A stretch of DNA of 64,000 nt, taken from positions 1,121,662-1,185,661 of the forward strand of contig NZ_JACSPO010000001.1 in the NCBI RefSeq assembly GCF_014837105.1, written 5' to 3'. The notes below the pieces were generated by a model that worked only from the letters and a program-made list of their open reading frames with translations, was not told the origin of the DNA and ran no database searches. The stretch comes from Oceanitalea stevensii (GTDB lineage Bacteria; Actinomycetota; Actinomycetes; Actinomycetales; Actinomycetaceae). Both the position numbers and the translations under genes were made by a program. Positions 55,821 through 64,000 of this stretch are shown piece by piece (the stretch's first letter is position 1; the number at the start of each line of letters is the position of its first letter).

Positions 55821-57146
55821 ATGACCGAGTCCACCTGGTCCTTCGAGACCAAGCAGATCCACGCGGGTCAGCAGGCCGACCCCACCACCGGCGCGCGTGC
55901 CCTGCCCATCTACCAGACGACCTCCTTCGTCTTCGACAGCGCCGAGCAGGCCGCGAACCGCTTCGCCCTCGCCGAGCTCGGGCCGATCTACACCCGCATC
56001 ACCAACCCGACGCAGGAGGCGGTGGAGAACCGCATCAACGCGCTCGAGGGCGGCGTCGGGGCGCTGCTCGTCGCCTCCGGCCAGGCCGCGGAGACCTTCG
56101 CGATCCTCAACATCGCCGAGGTCGGTGACCACGTCGTCGCCAGCCCCAGCCTCTACGGCGGCACCTACAACCTCCTGCGCCACACCCTGCCCAAGCTCGG
56201 GATCACGACGACGTTCGTCACCGACCCCGACGACCCCCAGGCGTGGCGCGACGCCGTGCAGCCCAACACCAAGCTCTTCTTCGCCGAGACGATCCCCAAC
56301 CCCAAGCAGGACGTCCTCGACATCGAGACGGTCGCCGGGATCGCCCACGAGAACGGCGTGCCGCTCGTCGTCGACAACACCGTCGCCACGCCCTACCTCA
56401 TCCGTCCGCTCGAGCACGGTGCCGACGTCGTCGTCCACTCCGCGACGAAGTACCTCGGCGGGCACGGCACCTCGATCGCGGGCGCCATCGTCGACGGCGG
56501 CCGCTTCGACTGGTCCGCGGACCCCGAGAAGTTCCCGAACTACAACACCCCCGACCCGAGCTACAACGGCCTCGTCTTCAAGGACCTCGGCGCCCCCGCC
56601 TTCATCCTCAAGGCCCGGGTCCAGCTGCTGCGCGACATCGGCGCCGCCGTCTCGCCCTTCAACGCCTTCCTCATCGCCCAGGGCATCGAGACGCTGTCGC
56701 TGCGCATGGAGCGCCACGTCTCCAACGCCCAGCGCGTCGCCGAGTTCCTCGAGCAGGAGGACCAGGTGACAAAGGTCGGCTACGCGGGCCTGCCCTCCTC
56801 CCCCTGGTACGAGCGCGCCCGCCACTACGCCCCCAAGGGCGCCGGTGCGGTGCTCACCTTCGAGCTGGCCGGCGGCTACGAGGCGGGCATCGCCTTCGTC
56901 GACGCCCTCGAGCTGCACTCCAACGTCGCCAACATCGGTGACGTCCGCTCCCTCGTCATCCACCCGGCGTCCACGACCCACTCCCAGCTGGACGAGGCGG
57001 CCCTCACCGCCGCCGGCGTGAGCCCGGGCCTCGTGCGTCTCGCCGTCGGGCTCGAGCACATCGACGACATCGTCGCCGACCTGCAGACCGGGCTGCGTGC
57101 CGCAGCCGCGGTCTCCCAGGCAGCCGCGGCGGTCGGGGGCGAGTAG
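55821..57146 (+). CDS. metY: O-acetylhomoserine sulfhydrylase (bifunctional OAH/OAS aminocarboxypropyltransferase)
   Basis: 441 residues, PLP fold type I. PLP lysine in VVHSATKYLGGHGTSIAGAIVDGG; QIHAGQQADPTTGARALPIYQTTSFVF opens the protein; YTRITNPTQEAVENRINALEGG and VRLAVGLEHIDDIVADL are family marks. Uses sulfide and O-acetylhomoserine to make homocysteine. The ATG at 55821 has GGAGA seven bases upstream. metX follows after four bases. Confidence 0.96.
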   Translation: MTESTWSFETKQIHAGQQADPTTGARALPIYQTTSFVFDSAEQAANRFALAELGPIYTRITNPTQEAVENRINALEGGVGALLVASGQAAETFAILNIAEVGDHVVASPSLYGGTYNLLRHTLPKLGITTTFVTDPDDPQAWRDAVQPNTKLFFAETIPNPKQDVLDIETVAGIAHENGVPLVVDNTVATPYLIRPLEHGADVVVHSATKYLGGHGTSIAGAIVDGGRFDWSADPEKFPNYNTPDPSYNGLVFKDLGAPAFILKARVQLLRDIGAAVSPFNAFLIAQGIETLSLRMERHVSNAQRVAEFLEQEDQVTKVGYAGLPSSPWYERARHYAPKGAGAVLTFELAGGYEAGIAFVDALELHSNVANIGDVRSLVIHPASTTHSQLDEAALTAAGVSPGLVRLAVGLEHIDDIVADLQTGLRAAAAVSQAAAAVGGE

Positions 57147-57150
57147 GACC

Positions 57151-58362
57151 GTGTCCCCCGAGGAGCGCCGCCCGCGCGCGGTGAGTGGCCAGGCCGCCGC
57201 TCACCGCGTGCGGGCGCGCCTCGATCCCGAGGCCGTCCCCGCCACCGGGGCGTGGCGCCCCGAGCACGGCGCCGGGCAGCGGCGCTTCGCCGACATCGGC
57301 GCCCTGCACCTCGAGGCCGGGGGCCGCCTCCCCGCGGTGACGCTGGCCTACGAGACGTGGGGCGAGCTCAACGCGGCCGGCGACAACGCCGTGCTCATCT
57401 GCCACGCCCTCACCGGGGACACGCACGTCACCGGTCCGGCCGGCCCCGGCCACCCCAGCCCCGGCTGGTGGTCGGCGGTCGTGGGACCGGGGCTGGCGAT
57501 CGACACCGACCGCTGGTTCGTCGTCGCCGTCAACGTCCTGGGCGGCTGCCAGGGCTCCACCGGCCCGTCCTCCCCCGCGCCCGACGGCAGCCCGTGGGGC
57601 AGCCGCTTCCCCAGCGTCACCGTCCGCGACCAGGTGGCCGCGGAGATCGAGCTGAGCGACCGGCTCGGCATCGGGCAGTGGGCCCACGTCGTCGGCGCCT
57701 CCATGGGTGGGCACCGGGTGCTCGAGTGGGCTATCACCGCACCCTCGCGGGTCCGTTCGGCCGCCGTCATCGCCTCCGGCGCGCAGACGACGGCGGACCA
57801 GATCGCGTGGGCGCACGCGCAGATCGCCGCCATCGAGCTCGACGCGAACTTCCGCGGCGGCGACTACTACGACGCGCCGCCCGGGCACGGCCCGCACGCC
57901 GGCCTCGCGCTGGCCCGCCGCATCGCCCACACGACCTACCGCAGCGCCGAGGAGCTCGAGGCCCGCTTCGGGCGCCTCCCCCAGCACGCGGAGGAGCCGC
58001 TGCTCGGGGGCCGCTTCGCCGTGCAGTCCTACCTCGACCACCACGGGACCAAGCTCGCGCAGCGCTTCGACGCCAACAGCTACCTCGCCCTCACCCGCTC
58101 GATGATCACCCACGACGTCGGCCGCGACCGGGGCGGCGTCGAGGCGGCGCTGGCGGAGGTGACGGCGGACGTGCTCGTCATCGCCGTCGAGTCCGACCGC
58201 CTCTTCCTCCCCCACGAGTCCGAGCGGATCGCTGCCGGCGTGCCCGGCTCCGGACCCGTTCGCTACCTGCGCTCCCCCTACGGCCACGACGGGTTCCTCA
58301 TCGAGCACGACCAGGTCACCCGGCACCTCGGCGGCTTCCTCAAGCAGGTCGCCCGGTCCTGA
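57151..58362 (+). CDS. metX: Homoserine O-acetyltransferase
   Basis: 403 residues, alpha/beta hydrolase fold. Nucleophile serine in HVVGASMGGHRVLEWAI, Asp in VIAVESDRLFLP and His in SPYGHDGFLIEHDQV; NAVLICHALTGDTHVTG and NVLGGCQGSTGPSSPAPDG are typical. Supplies O-acetylhomoserine to MetY encoded just upstream. GTG at 57151 with TAGGA upstream; a second GTG ten codons later is possible. Confidence 0.95.
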   Translation: MSPEERRPRAVSGQAAAHRVRARLDPEAVPATGAWRPEHGAGQRRFADIGALHLEAGGRLPAVTLAYETWGELNAAGDNAVLICHALTGDTHVTGPAGPGHPSPGWWSAVVGPGLAIDTDRWFVVAVNVLGGCQGSTGPSSPAPDGSPWGSRFPSVTVRDQVAAEIELSDRLGIGQWAHVVGASMGGHRVLEWAITAPSRVRSAAVIASGAQTTADQIAWAHAQIAAIELDANFRGGDYYDAPPGHGPHAGLALARRIAHTTYRSAEELEARFGRLPQHAEEPLLGGRFAVQSYLDHHGTKLAQRFDANSYLALTRSMITHDVGRDRGGVEAALAEVTADVLVIAVESDRLFLPHESERIAAGVPGSGPVRYLRSPYGHDGFLIEHDQVTRHLGGFLKQVARS

Positions 58363-58400
58363 CGCGTGCGCCCGGCGCCCGTCCGGGCGACCATGGGCGG

Positions 58401-59549
58401 GTGCCGAGCATCCCGTTCCTGCGCCCGACCCCCGACGTCGAGGACGCCCCCGAGGAGGAGGGTGTCTACGACCCCGACGCCGCGCTCGCGGACCTGCCCG
58501 TCGCGCCGGTGGGCCGCTGGGGACCCGACGTCCTGGGTGACGGCTTCACGGCCCGCACGGTGGAGCTGCTGCCCGACGAGGACGGCCCGGTCGTCGCGAC
58601 CGTCGTGCGCTACCGGCCCGAGGACGACCCGGAGGGACCGCCGCCCACCCCGCCGCGCTACGTCATGCTCCACCTGCACGGGTGGAACGACTACTTCCAC
58701 CAGCGCGAGCTCGCCCGCCGGTGCGCGGCCGACGGCGCCGCCTTCTACGCCCTCGACCTGCGCCGGTACGGGCGCAGCCTGCGCCCCGGCCAGCTGCGCG
58801 GGTACGTCCAGTCCCTGTCCACCTACGACGAGGACATCCACGCCGCGCGCGACCTCATCCGCGCCGACCACCCCGAGCTGGGCGACGTCGTCCTCATGGG
58901 CCACTCGACCGGTGGCCTCACCGCCGCGCTGTGGGCCCACCGCCACCCCGGCGCGCTGCGCGCGCTCGTCCTCAACGCCCCGTGGCTGGAGCTGCAGGGC
59001 TCGTGGATCCTGCGCACGCTCGGCCAGCCGGTCATCGAGCGGCTCGCCCGCTACCAGCCCACGGCGGCCCTCCCCCTCAAGGACCTCGGCTTCTACAGCC
59101 GCATCCTCGCGGGGCGCGCGGCGGATACGCACGGTGATGACGCCCTGCCCGAGCTGAGCCCCGAGGAGCTCACCGACCCCGCCCACACCGGCTGGCCGAT
59201 CGAGCCCGCCTGGCGCACGAGCCCCAGCGCCCCGATCCGCCCCGGCTGGCTGGCGGCCGTCCTCGCCGGTCACTCCCAGGTGGCCGCCGGCCTCGACATC
59301 ACCTGCCCGGTGCTCGTCCTCGTCTCGGACAAGTCGCTGTTCGGGCCGAGGTGGACCGAGCAGATGCGCACGGCGGACACGGTCATCGACGCCGAGCTCA
59401 CCGCGCGCCGCGCCCCCGGCCTGGGACCGCTCGTCACGGTCGCGCGGGTGCGCGACGCAGTCCACGACGTCCTGCTCTCCCCGGCAGCCGTCCGGGAGGG
59501 GGCCTACCGCGAGCTCAGTCGCTGGCTGCGCGCCTACGCCGCCGCCTGA
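58401..59549 (+). CDS. Alpha/beta hydrolase, serine aminopeptidase S33/lysophospholipase-like
   Basis: 382 residues. Oxyanion region YVMLHLHGWNDYFHQRELARRCAADGAAFYALDLRRYGRSLR, nucleophile elbow LMGHSTGGLTAAL, and the C-terminal acid/His region VLVLVSDKS and RDAVHDVLLS. Resembles monoacylglycerol lipase-like enzymes; the substrate is unknown. GTG at 58401. The last 35 bases overlap the end of the opposite gene. Confidence 0.87.
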   Translation: MPSIPFLRPTPDVEDAPEEEGVYDPDAALADLPVAPVGRWGPDVLGDGFTARTVELLPDEDGPVVATVVRYRPEDDPEGPPPTPPRYVMLHLHGWNDYFHQRELARRCAADGAAFYALDLRRYGRSLRPGQLRGYVQSLSTYDEDIHAARDLIRADHPELGDVVLMGHSTGGLTAALWAHRHPGALRALVLNAPWLELQGSWILRTLGQPVIERLARYQPTAALPLKDLGFYSRILAGRAADTHGDDALPELSPEELTDPAHTGWPIEPAWRTSPSAPIRPGWLAAVLAGHSQVAAGLDITCPVLVLVSDKSLFGPRWTEQMRTADTVIDAELTARRAPGLGPLVTVARVRDAVHDVLLSPAAVREGAYRELSRWLRAYAAA

Positions 59550-60675
59550 GCCCGGGCTCCGCGGCCCGGCGGCGCTCGCGCTCGCGGACGGCTCGCAGCT
59601 CCTCGCGTGCCTCGTGGAGGCTCGGGCCCTCCGCACCGAAGCGCCACACCTCCCACGCCTCCGCGGCGACCGGCGCGCCGACGACGGCGGAGGCCGCGGC
59701 CTCGGGATCCGCGAAGGAGCGGCCCGAGACGACGATCCACCCGTCGGGCCGCAGCGTCGCCTCCCCGCGGTGGCCGTTGCGGGCCCACACCAGGGCGGCG
59801 GGCTCACCGAGCATCACACCGATGCCGAGGAGGTCCTCGTCCGGCGCGGCCGGCTCGTGGCCGCCGGTCACGGGCTGCGGCGCCGCGTGCGCCGGTGCCG
59901 CGTCGTCGGCCCTCGCCGGCGCCGCGTCCGGGAGTGCTGCGTCAGCGGCGGGCGCGTGCGCGGGTGACGCGTCCTCAGCCTCCTGGGCGGCGGCACGCCG
60001 CCTGCGGGCGCGTCGCCCGACGGCGGGTGCCGGCTCGGGCTGCGCCTCCTCGGCGGCGGGCGGGGCGGGCAGCGCCGGGGACGCGGCCTCGAGGGCGGCG
60101 ACCGTGCGGCCGGGCAGCAGCCACGGCAGCGGGGCGACGGGGACGCTCACCTCGGTGACGTCGAGGAAGAGCCGCCCGCTGGACATCTGCCGGACGGCGA
60201 GCTCGTGGACGACGACCCCGGCGCCGGCGAGCGCGTCGAGGGCCCGCCGGGCGTCGTCGTCGATCTGCGCGGCGACGACGTGCACCCGGGCGGTGACGAC
60301 CGTCCCGACCGGCTGCGACTCACGGAAGGCGTTCCAGTCCCGGCGGAAGGCCCCGACCCCGGAGGGGTAGCTGCGCGCGACGTCGATCCAGCCGCGCTCC
60401 GCCGAGTGCCCGGCCCGTCCGAGGGCGGCGACGAGGGCGTGGGCGTCCAGCCGCTCGAGCACCTCGACGCTGACGACGTGGCCGGCGGGGTCCATCGCGG
60501 TGAGGCGCGGGGCGCCGTCGTCGTCCCGCCAGGTGACGGGGAAGACGGGCAGCCGGAGCATCTCCAGCACCTGCGCACGGACGGCGTCGAGCACGGCGGG
60601 CTCGACGGGGTCGGTGACGGCGTGGCCGATCTGTGCCGGGATCAGCTGGCCGGCCTCGAACTCGAACAGCGGCAT
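59515..60675 (-). CDS. Uncharacterised protein with disordered middle
   Basis: 386 residues. A folded N-terminal part (MPLFEFEAGQLIPAQIGHAV, then VLEMLRLPVFPVTWRDDDGAPRLTAMDPAGHVVSVEVLERLDAHALVAAL and a second domain to residue 190) is followed by about 110 Ala/Pro/Glu-rich residues. A compact C-terminal segment (GVMLGEPAALVWARNGHRGEATLRPDGWIVVSGRSFADP) resembles DUF4357-type domains. Function not recognised. The ATG at 60675 gives a typical start; an ATG 13 codons upstream has AGAAG directly before it and cannot be excluded. Confidence 0.75.
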   Translation of the reverse strand: MPLFEFEAGQLIPAQIGHAVTDPVEPAVLDAVRAQVLEMLRLPVFPVTWRDDDGAPRLTAMDPAGHVVSVEVLERLDAHALVAALGRAGHSAERGWIDVARSYPSGVGAFRRDWNAFRESQPVGTVVTARVHVVAAQIDDDARRALDALAGAGVVVHELAVRQMSSGRLFLDVTEVSVPVAPLPWLLPGRTVAALEAASPALPAPPAAEEAQPEPAPAVGRRARRRRAAAQEAEDASPAHAPAADAALPDAAPARADDAAPAHAAPQPVTGGHEPAAPDEDLLGIGVMLGEPAALVWARNGHRGEATLRPDGWIVVSGRSFADPEAAASAVVGAPVAAEAWEVWRFGAEGPSLHEAREELRAVRERERRRAAEPGLRRRRRRAASD

Positions 60676-60770
60676 ACTCGACCTGAACTCTCGCACCGTG
60701 GGGACCGGTGTCATCTTCTCATGCCACCCCCGCCTCTCAAGGGCCCCCGGCCCCGCCGAAAGTACGGTTC

Positions 60771-63641
60771 TCAGCGCCTCTCACCGGCGAGGAGCTGGGC
60801 GAGGTGGATGCCCTGGCGGCCGGCGAGCTGGGCCGCCTGGGTCCGGCAGGAGTAGCCGTCGGCGAGGTAGACCGACTCGGCGCCGGCCTCCCGCAGCGCG
60901 GGCAGCAGGGCGTTCTCGGCCACCTGGACCGAGACGTCGTAGTGGCCCTTCTCCATGCCGAAGTTCCCGGCGAGCCCGCAGCACCCGGCGAGCCGGGTGA
61001 CCTGGGCACCGGCCCTGGCGAGGATCGCGGCGTCGGCCTCCCAGCCCATGACGGAGTGGTGGTGGCAGTGCGGCTGGGCAACGACCTCGAGGCCCTCGAG
61101 GGACGGCGGCTGCCAGTCCTCGCCCGGGCCGAGCGGCGCCGGGGCGGTGAGGAGCTCGGCCAGGGTGTGGGTGCCCTCGGCGATCATCCGCGCGCGGGGG
61201 TCCTCCGGGAAGAGGTCGAGGAGGTCGTCGCGGAGCACACCGGTGCAGGACGGCTCCACGCCCACGATGGGCACGCCGTTCGCGGCGAAGGGCGCGAGCA
61301 CCGACATCGTGTGCTCGAGCTGGCGGCGGGCGCCGTCGAGCTGGCCGGTGGAGATCCAGGTGAGCCCGCAGCAGGCCTGCTCGTCGGGCACGACGACCTC
61401 GTACCCGGCGTCGCGCAGCACGCGGACCATCGCCCGGGCCCCGGCGCCGTCGAGCGTCTCGGAGAAGGAGTCCGCCCACAGCAGCACCCGTCGCGACCCG
61501 CCCGCCTCGGCGGCGGGGGTGACGTCGGCGGCGGGGTTCGTCCGGGCCCACCGCGAGAAGCGTTCCGTCGCGAAGGTGACCATCTCGCGCCTCGGGTCCA
61601 TGCCGCCCGCCCGCATGACGAGCTTCGCCACGGGGCGCACGCCGAGGACGGCGTTGACGAGCCGCGCGACGGCGGGCAGCTTGGTGACGAGACCGGCCCA
61701 CCGCGGCAGCCAGCCGAGGGCGTAGTGGTTGACCGGCCGCAGGCGGCGCCGGTAGCTGCGGTGGAGGACCTCGGACTTGTAGCGCGCCATGTCGACGCCG
61801 GCGGGGCAGTCGCTCGAGCACGCCTTGCAGGACAGGCACAGGTCGAGGGACTCGTGGACGGCGGGGCTGCGCACGTCCGCGACGAGGGAGCCGTTGGCGA
61901 GCTCCTGGAGGACGCGGGCGCGCCCGCGGGTCACGTCCTTCTCGTCCTTCGTCGCCCGGAAGGACGGGCACATGAACCCGCCGGCGGCGGAGGTGTCGGC
62001 GCGGCACTTGCCCACGCCGGTGCAGCGGTGGACGGCGCGGCTCATGTCGCCGCCGTCCTCGTGGAAGGTGAAGCCGCCGGCCACGGGCAGCAGCGGGCGG
62101 GCGTGGGGGCGGCGCAGGTCCGCGTCGAGCGGGCGGGGGCGCACGAGCACGCCGGGGTTGAGCTGCTCGGCCGGGTCGAAGAGCGTCTTGACCTGACCGA
62201 AGAGGTCGATCGTCCCCGGGCTGTACATGAGCGGGAGCAGCTCGCTGCGGGCGCGCCCGTCCCCGTGCTCGCCGGACAGCGAGCCGCCGTAGGAGGTGAC
62301 GAGCTCGGCGGAGGCGACGAGGAAGTCGCGCGAGGGCTTGATGCCCTCGGGCGTCTCGAGCGGGAGGTCGATGCGCACGTGCATGCAGCCGTCGCCGAAG
62401 TGGCCGTAGAGCAGGCCGTCGACGCCGTGGTCGGCCATGAGCGCCTCGAAGTCGCGCAGGTAGGCGCCGAGCTTCTCCGGCGGGACGGCGGCGTCCTCCC
62501 AGCCGGGCCACCCCTGGGCCCCGGACGGCGTGCGCCCGCCCAGCCCGGCGCCGTCGGCGCGGATGCGCCACAGGGCGTCGGCCTGCGGGCCGGCCGGCAC
62601 GACGGCTACGGCGTCGGTCCCGCCGTCCGCGGCGAGGCGGCGGGCCCGGTCCAGGGCCTCGGCGTCGTCGCGCCCGCCGACCTCGACGAGGAGCCAGCCG
62701 GCGCCCCGCGGCAGCTCGGGGACGGCCTGCGGCCCGTGGTGGCGGCGCACGATGTCGACGAGCCGCGCGTCGATGCCCTCGACGGCGAGCGGGCTGTGCG
62801 CGAGCAGCGCGGGCACGGCGTCCGCGGCGGAGGCCATGTCCGGGTAGCCGAGCGCGACGAGCACCGGCGCACTGGGCACCGGGACGAGGTCGACGGTCGC
62901 GCCGAGCACGGTGACGAGCGTGCCCTCGGTGCCGACGAGCATCTTGGCGAGGTCGGCGCCGTTCTCGGGCAGGAGGTGCTCGAGGCTGTAGCCGGAGACC
63001 TGCCGCTTGAAGCGGCCCAGCTCGGTGCGGATGGCGGCGAGGTTCGCGCGCACGAGCCCGTCCAGCCCCGGGACGGCGTCGAGGCTGCCGCGCCCGGCGG
63101 TGAACGCCCGGCCGGTGCCGTCGACGACGTCGAGGCTCGAGACGTTGTCCGCCGTGCGGCCGTAGGCGACGGCGTGCGGCCCGCACGCGTTGTTGCCGAT
63201 CATCCCGCCGAAGGTCGCGCGGTTCTGGGTCGAGGGGTCGGGCCCGAAGCGCAGCCCGTGCGGCTTGGCGGCGCGCTGCAGGTCGGACATGACGACGCCC
63301 GGCTCGACCCGCGCGGTCCGGGCCTCGGGGTCGAGCTCGAGGATGCGGTTGACGTGCCGGGAGAAGTCGATGACGACGCCCGGGCCGATGGAGTTGCCGG
63401 CGATCGACGTCCCGCCGCCGCGCGTGGTGACGGGCGCGCCGAGCCGCCGCGCGGTGTCGAGGGCGGCGCGCGCGTCGTCGACGTCCCGGGGGATGACGAC
63501 GACGTCGGGCACCACCCGGTAGTTCGAGGCGTCCGTCGAGTAGAGGCCGCGGTGGAGCGTGTCGTCGTGGACGTCGCCGTCGACGGCCCGGCGCAGGGAG
63601 GCGACGAGGTCGGTGCGCTGGTCGGTCACGAGGTCGGTCAC
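60771..63641 (-). CDS. FAD-linked oxidase fused to Fe-S/CCG-domain reductase (D-lactate/glycolate dehydrogenase-like)
   Basis: 956 residues. FAD-binding type 4 domain (VTTRGGGTSIAGNSIGPGVVIDFSRHVNRI, FGGMIGNNACGPHAVAYG), FAD-oxidase C domain (GYSLEHLLPENGADLAKMLVGTEGTL, HFGDGCMHVRIDLPLE, SLSGEHGDGRARSE), two cluster sites (CTGVGKCRADT and CLSCKACSSDCPAGVDMARYK) and two CCG domains (DEQACCGLTW, LAGCCGLAGNFG). Oxidises a 2-hydroxy acid and passes electrons to the respiratory chain. The substrate may be D-lactate, glycolate or D-2-hydroxyglutarate. GTG at 63641 follows a GGGGG site. Confidence 0.92.
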   Translation of the reverse strand: MTDLVTDQRTDLVASLRRAVDGDVHDDTLHRGLYSTDASNYRVVPDVVVIPRDVDDARAALDTARRLGAPVTTRGGGTSIAGNSIGPGVVIDFSRHVNRILELDPEARTARVEPGVVMSDLQRAAKPHGLRFGPDPSTQNRATFGGMIGNNACGPHAVAYGRTADNVSSLDVVDGTGRAFTAGRGSLDAVPGLDGLVRANLAAIRTELGRFKRQVSGYSLEHLLPENGADLAKMLVGTEGTLVTVLGATVDLVPVPSAPVLVALGYPDMASAADAVPALLAHSPLAVEGIDARLVDIVRRHHGPQAVPELPRGAGWLLVEVGGRDDAEALDRARRLAADGGTDAVAVVPAGPQADALWRIRADGAGLGGRTPSGAQGWPGWEDAAVPPEKLGAYLRDFEALMADHGVDGLLYGHFGDGCMHVRIDLPLETPEGIKPSRDFLVASAELVTSYGGSLSGEHGDGRARSELLPLMYSPGTIDLFGQVKTLFDPAEQLNPGVLVRPRPLDADLRRPHARPLLPVAGGFTFHEDGGDMSRAVHRCTGVGKCRADTSAAGGFMCPSFRATKDEKDVTRGRARVLQELANGSLVADVRSPAVHESLDLCLSCKACSSDCPAGVDMARYKSEVLHRSYRRRLRPVNHYALGWLPRWAGLVTKLPAVARLVNAVLGVRPVAKLVMRAGGMDPRREMVTFATERFSRWARTNPAADVTPAAEAGGSRRVLLWADSFSETLDGAGARAMVRVLRDAGYEVVVPDEQACCGLTWISTGQLDGARRQLEHTMSVLAPFAANGVPIVGVEPSCTGVLRDDLLDLFPEDPRARMIAEGTHTLAELLTAPAPLGPGEDWQPPSLEGLEVVAQPHCHHHSVMGWEADAAILARAGAQVTRLAGCCGLAGNFGMEKGHYDVSVQVAENALLPALREAGAESVYLADGYSCRTQAAQLAGRQGIHLAQLLAGERR

Positions 63642-63686
63642 CCCCCGATCCTGCCACCTGGGCGGGGGCAGGGGCCGCACCGTCCG

Positions 63687-64000
63687 TCAGGTGCGCGGGA
63701 CCACGTGCCGCTCGGCGGGCCCGACGTAGGCGGACAGGGGGCGGATGAGGGCGTTGTCGGCGGCCTGCTCCATGACGTGCGCGGTCCAGCCGGTCACCCG
63801 TGCCGCGACGAACAGCGGCGTGAACGTCGCGGTGTCGAAGCCCATGAGGTGGTAGGCCGGACCGGAGGGGTAGTCGAGGTTGGGCCGGATGCCCGTGCGG
63901 GCGACCATCGCCGTCTCGATCGCGTCGTAGAGCGCGAGCAGCTCGTGGCGCCCGGTGTGGTCGACGAGCCGGTCCAGCGCCGCCTTCATCGTCGGGACCC
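63687..64000 (-). CDS. Citrate synthase / 2-methylcitrate synthase, C-terminal end only
   Basis: The last 104 codons; the gene continues past the right edge. The visible part holds TMKAALDRLVDHTGRHELLALYDAIETAMV, NLDYPSGPAYHLMGFDTATFTPLFVAARVTGWTAHVMEQAADNALIRPLSAYVGP. These are the conserved C-terminal region with the catalytic Asp (NLDYPSG) and a CoA-contacting arginine. Citrate and methylcitrate synthase cannot be separated from this piece. Confidence 0.9.
   Translation of the reverse strand, partial: VPTMKAALDRLVDHTGRHELLALYDAIETAMVARTGIRPNLDYPSGPAYHLMGFDTATFTPLFVAARVTGWTAHVMEQAADNALIRPLSAYVGPAERHVVPRT

Overview
The window is very GC-rich, densely coding DNA typical of Actinomycetota. 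Gene content and order point to the class Actinomycetes, probably Micrococcales. The genus cannot be fixed from the sequence alone. Starts are often GTG, many neighbours overlap by 1-4 bases (ATGA, GTGA, TGATG), and intergenic gaps are short. I see no rRNA, tRNA, CRISPR array, prophage or transposase.

Layout. 1-4.5 kb, minus strand: system II cytochrome c maturation operon (phosphatase, TlpA/ResA, CcdA, ResB, CcsB; the last runs off the left edge). 4.6-9.4 kb: YceI protein, glutaredoxin-like protein, HAD phosphatase, a 32-residue AURKAIP1/COX24 protein, a GlgC-like nucleotidyltransferase, a BldC/excisionase-type regulator and AcuC. 9.4-17.2 kb: TrkH/TrkA potassium uptake, an aldose epimerase, radA-disA (DNA repair and c-di-AMP synthesis), mutY and two small exported proteins. 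17.3-26.8 kb: a P-loop kinase, an ArgA-type acetyltransferase, furA-katA with a convergent ankyrin gene, an acyl-CoA dehydrogenase, an exported VWA protein, a YihY membrane protein and a DUF4349 lipoprotein.

26.8-34.5 kb is a sugar-uptake operon on the minus strand: cupin isomerase of D-lyxose isomerase type, ribose-type binding protein, double ATPase, two permeases and a DUF4432 mutarotase-like protein. A LacI-family gene lies directly upstream, and two perfect copies of TGAACCGGTTCA overlap the operon promoter. 34.6-53.8 kb is the widely conserved actinobacterial block lysS / panD-panC-DUF2520 / two PH-domain proteins / DUF3180 / folBK-folP-folE-ftsH / hpt-tilS-metalloprotease-dacB / ppa. 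Here DUF2520 and panC are fused into one frame. Two extra pieces interrupt the block: a kinase plus an AEC transporter between panD and lysS, and a DUF559/AbiEi-type gene between DUF3180 and the PH genes.

53.8-64 kb: a secreted NlpC/P60 hydrolase, metY-metX preceded by a possible leaderless Met/Cys leader peptide, an alpha/beta hydrolase, a large uncharacterised protein, a 956-residue FAD/Fe-S oxidoreductase and the end of a citrate synthase-type gene.

The most unusual structure is a family of three intergenic elements. Each carries two CATATG hexamers exactly 51 bases apart, usually within a long inverted repeat with A/T-rich inner arms. Two copies flank the DUF559 gene and the third lies inside the other interruption of the conserved block. 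Two further families of long perfect or near-perfect dyads lie at 5.2-5.35 kb and 55.44-55.51 kb.
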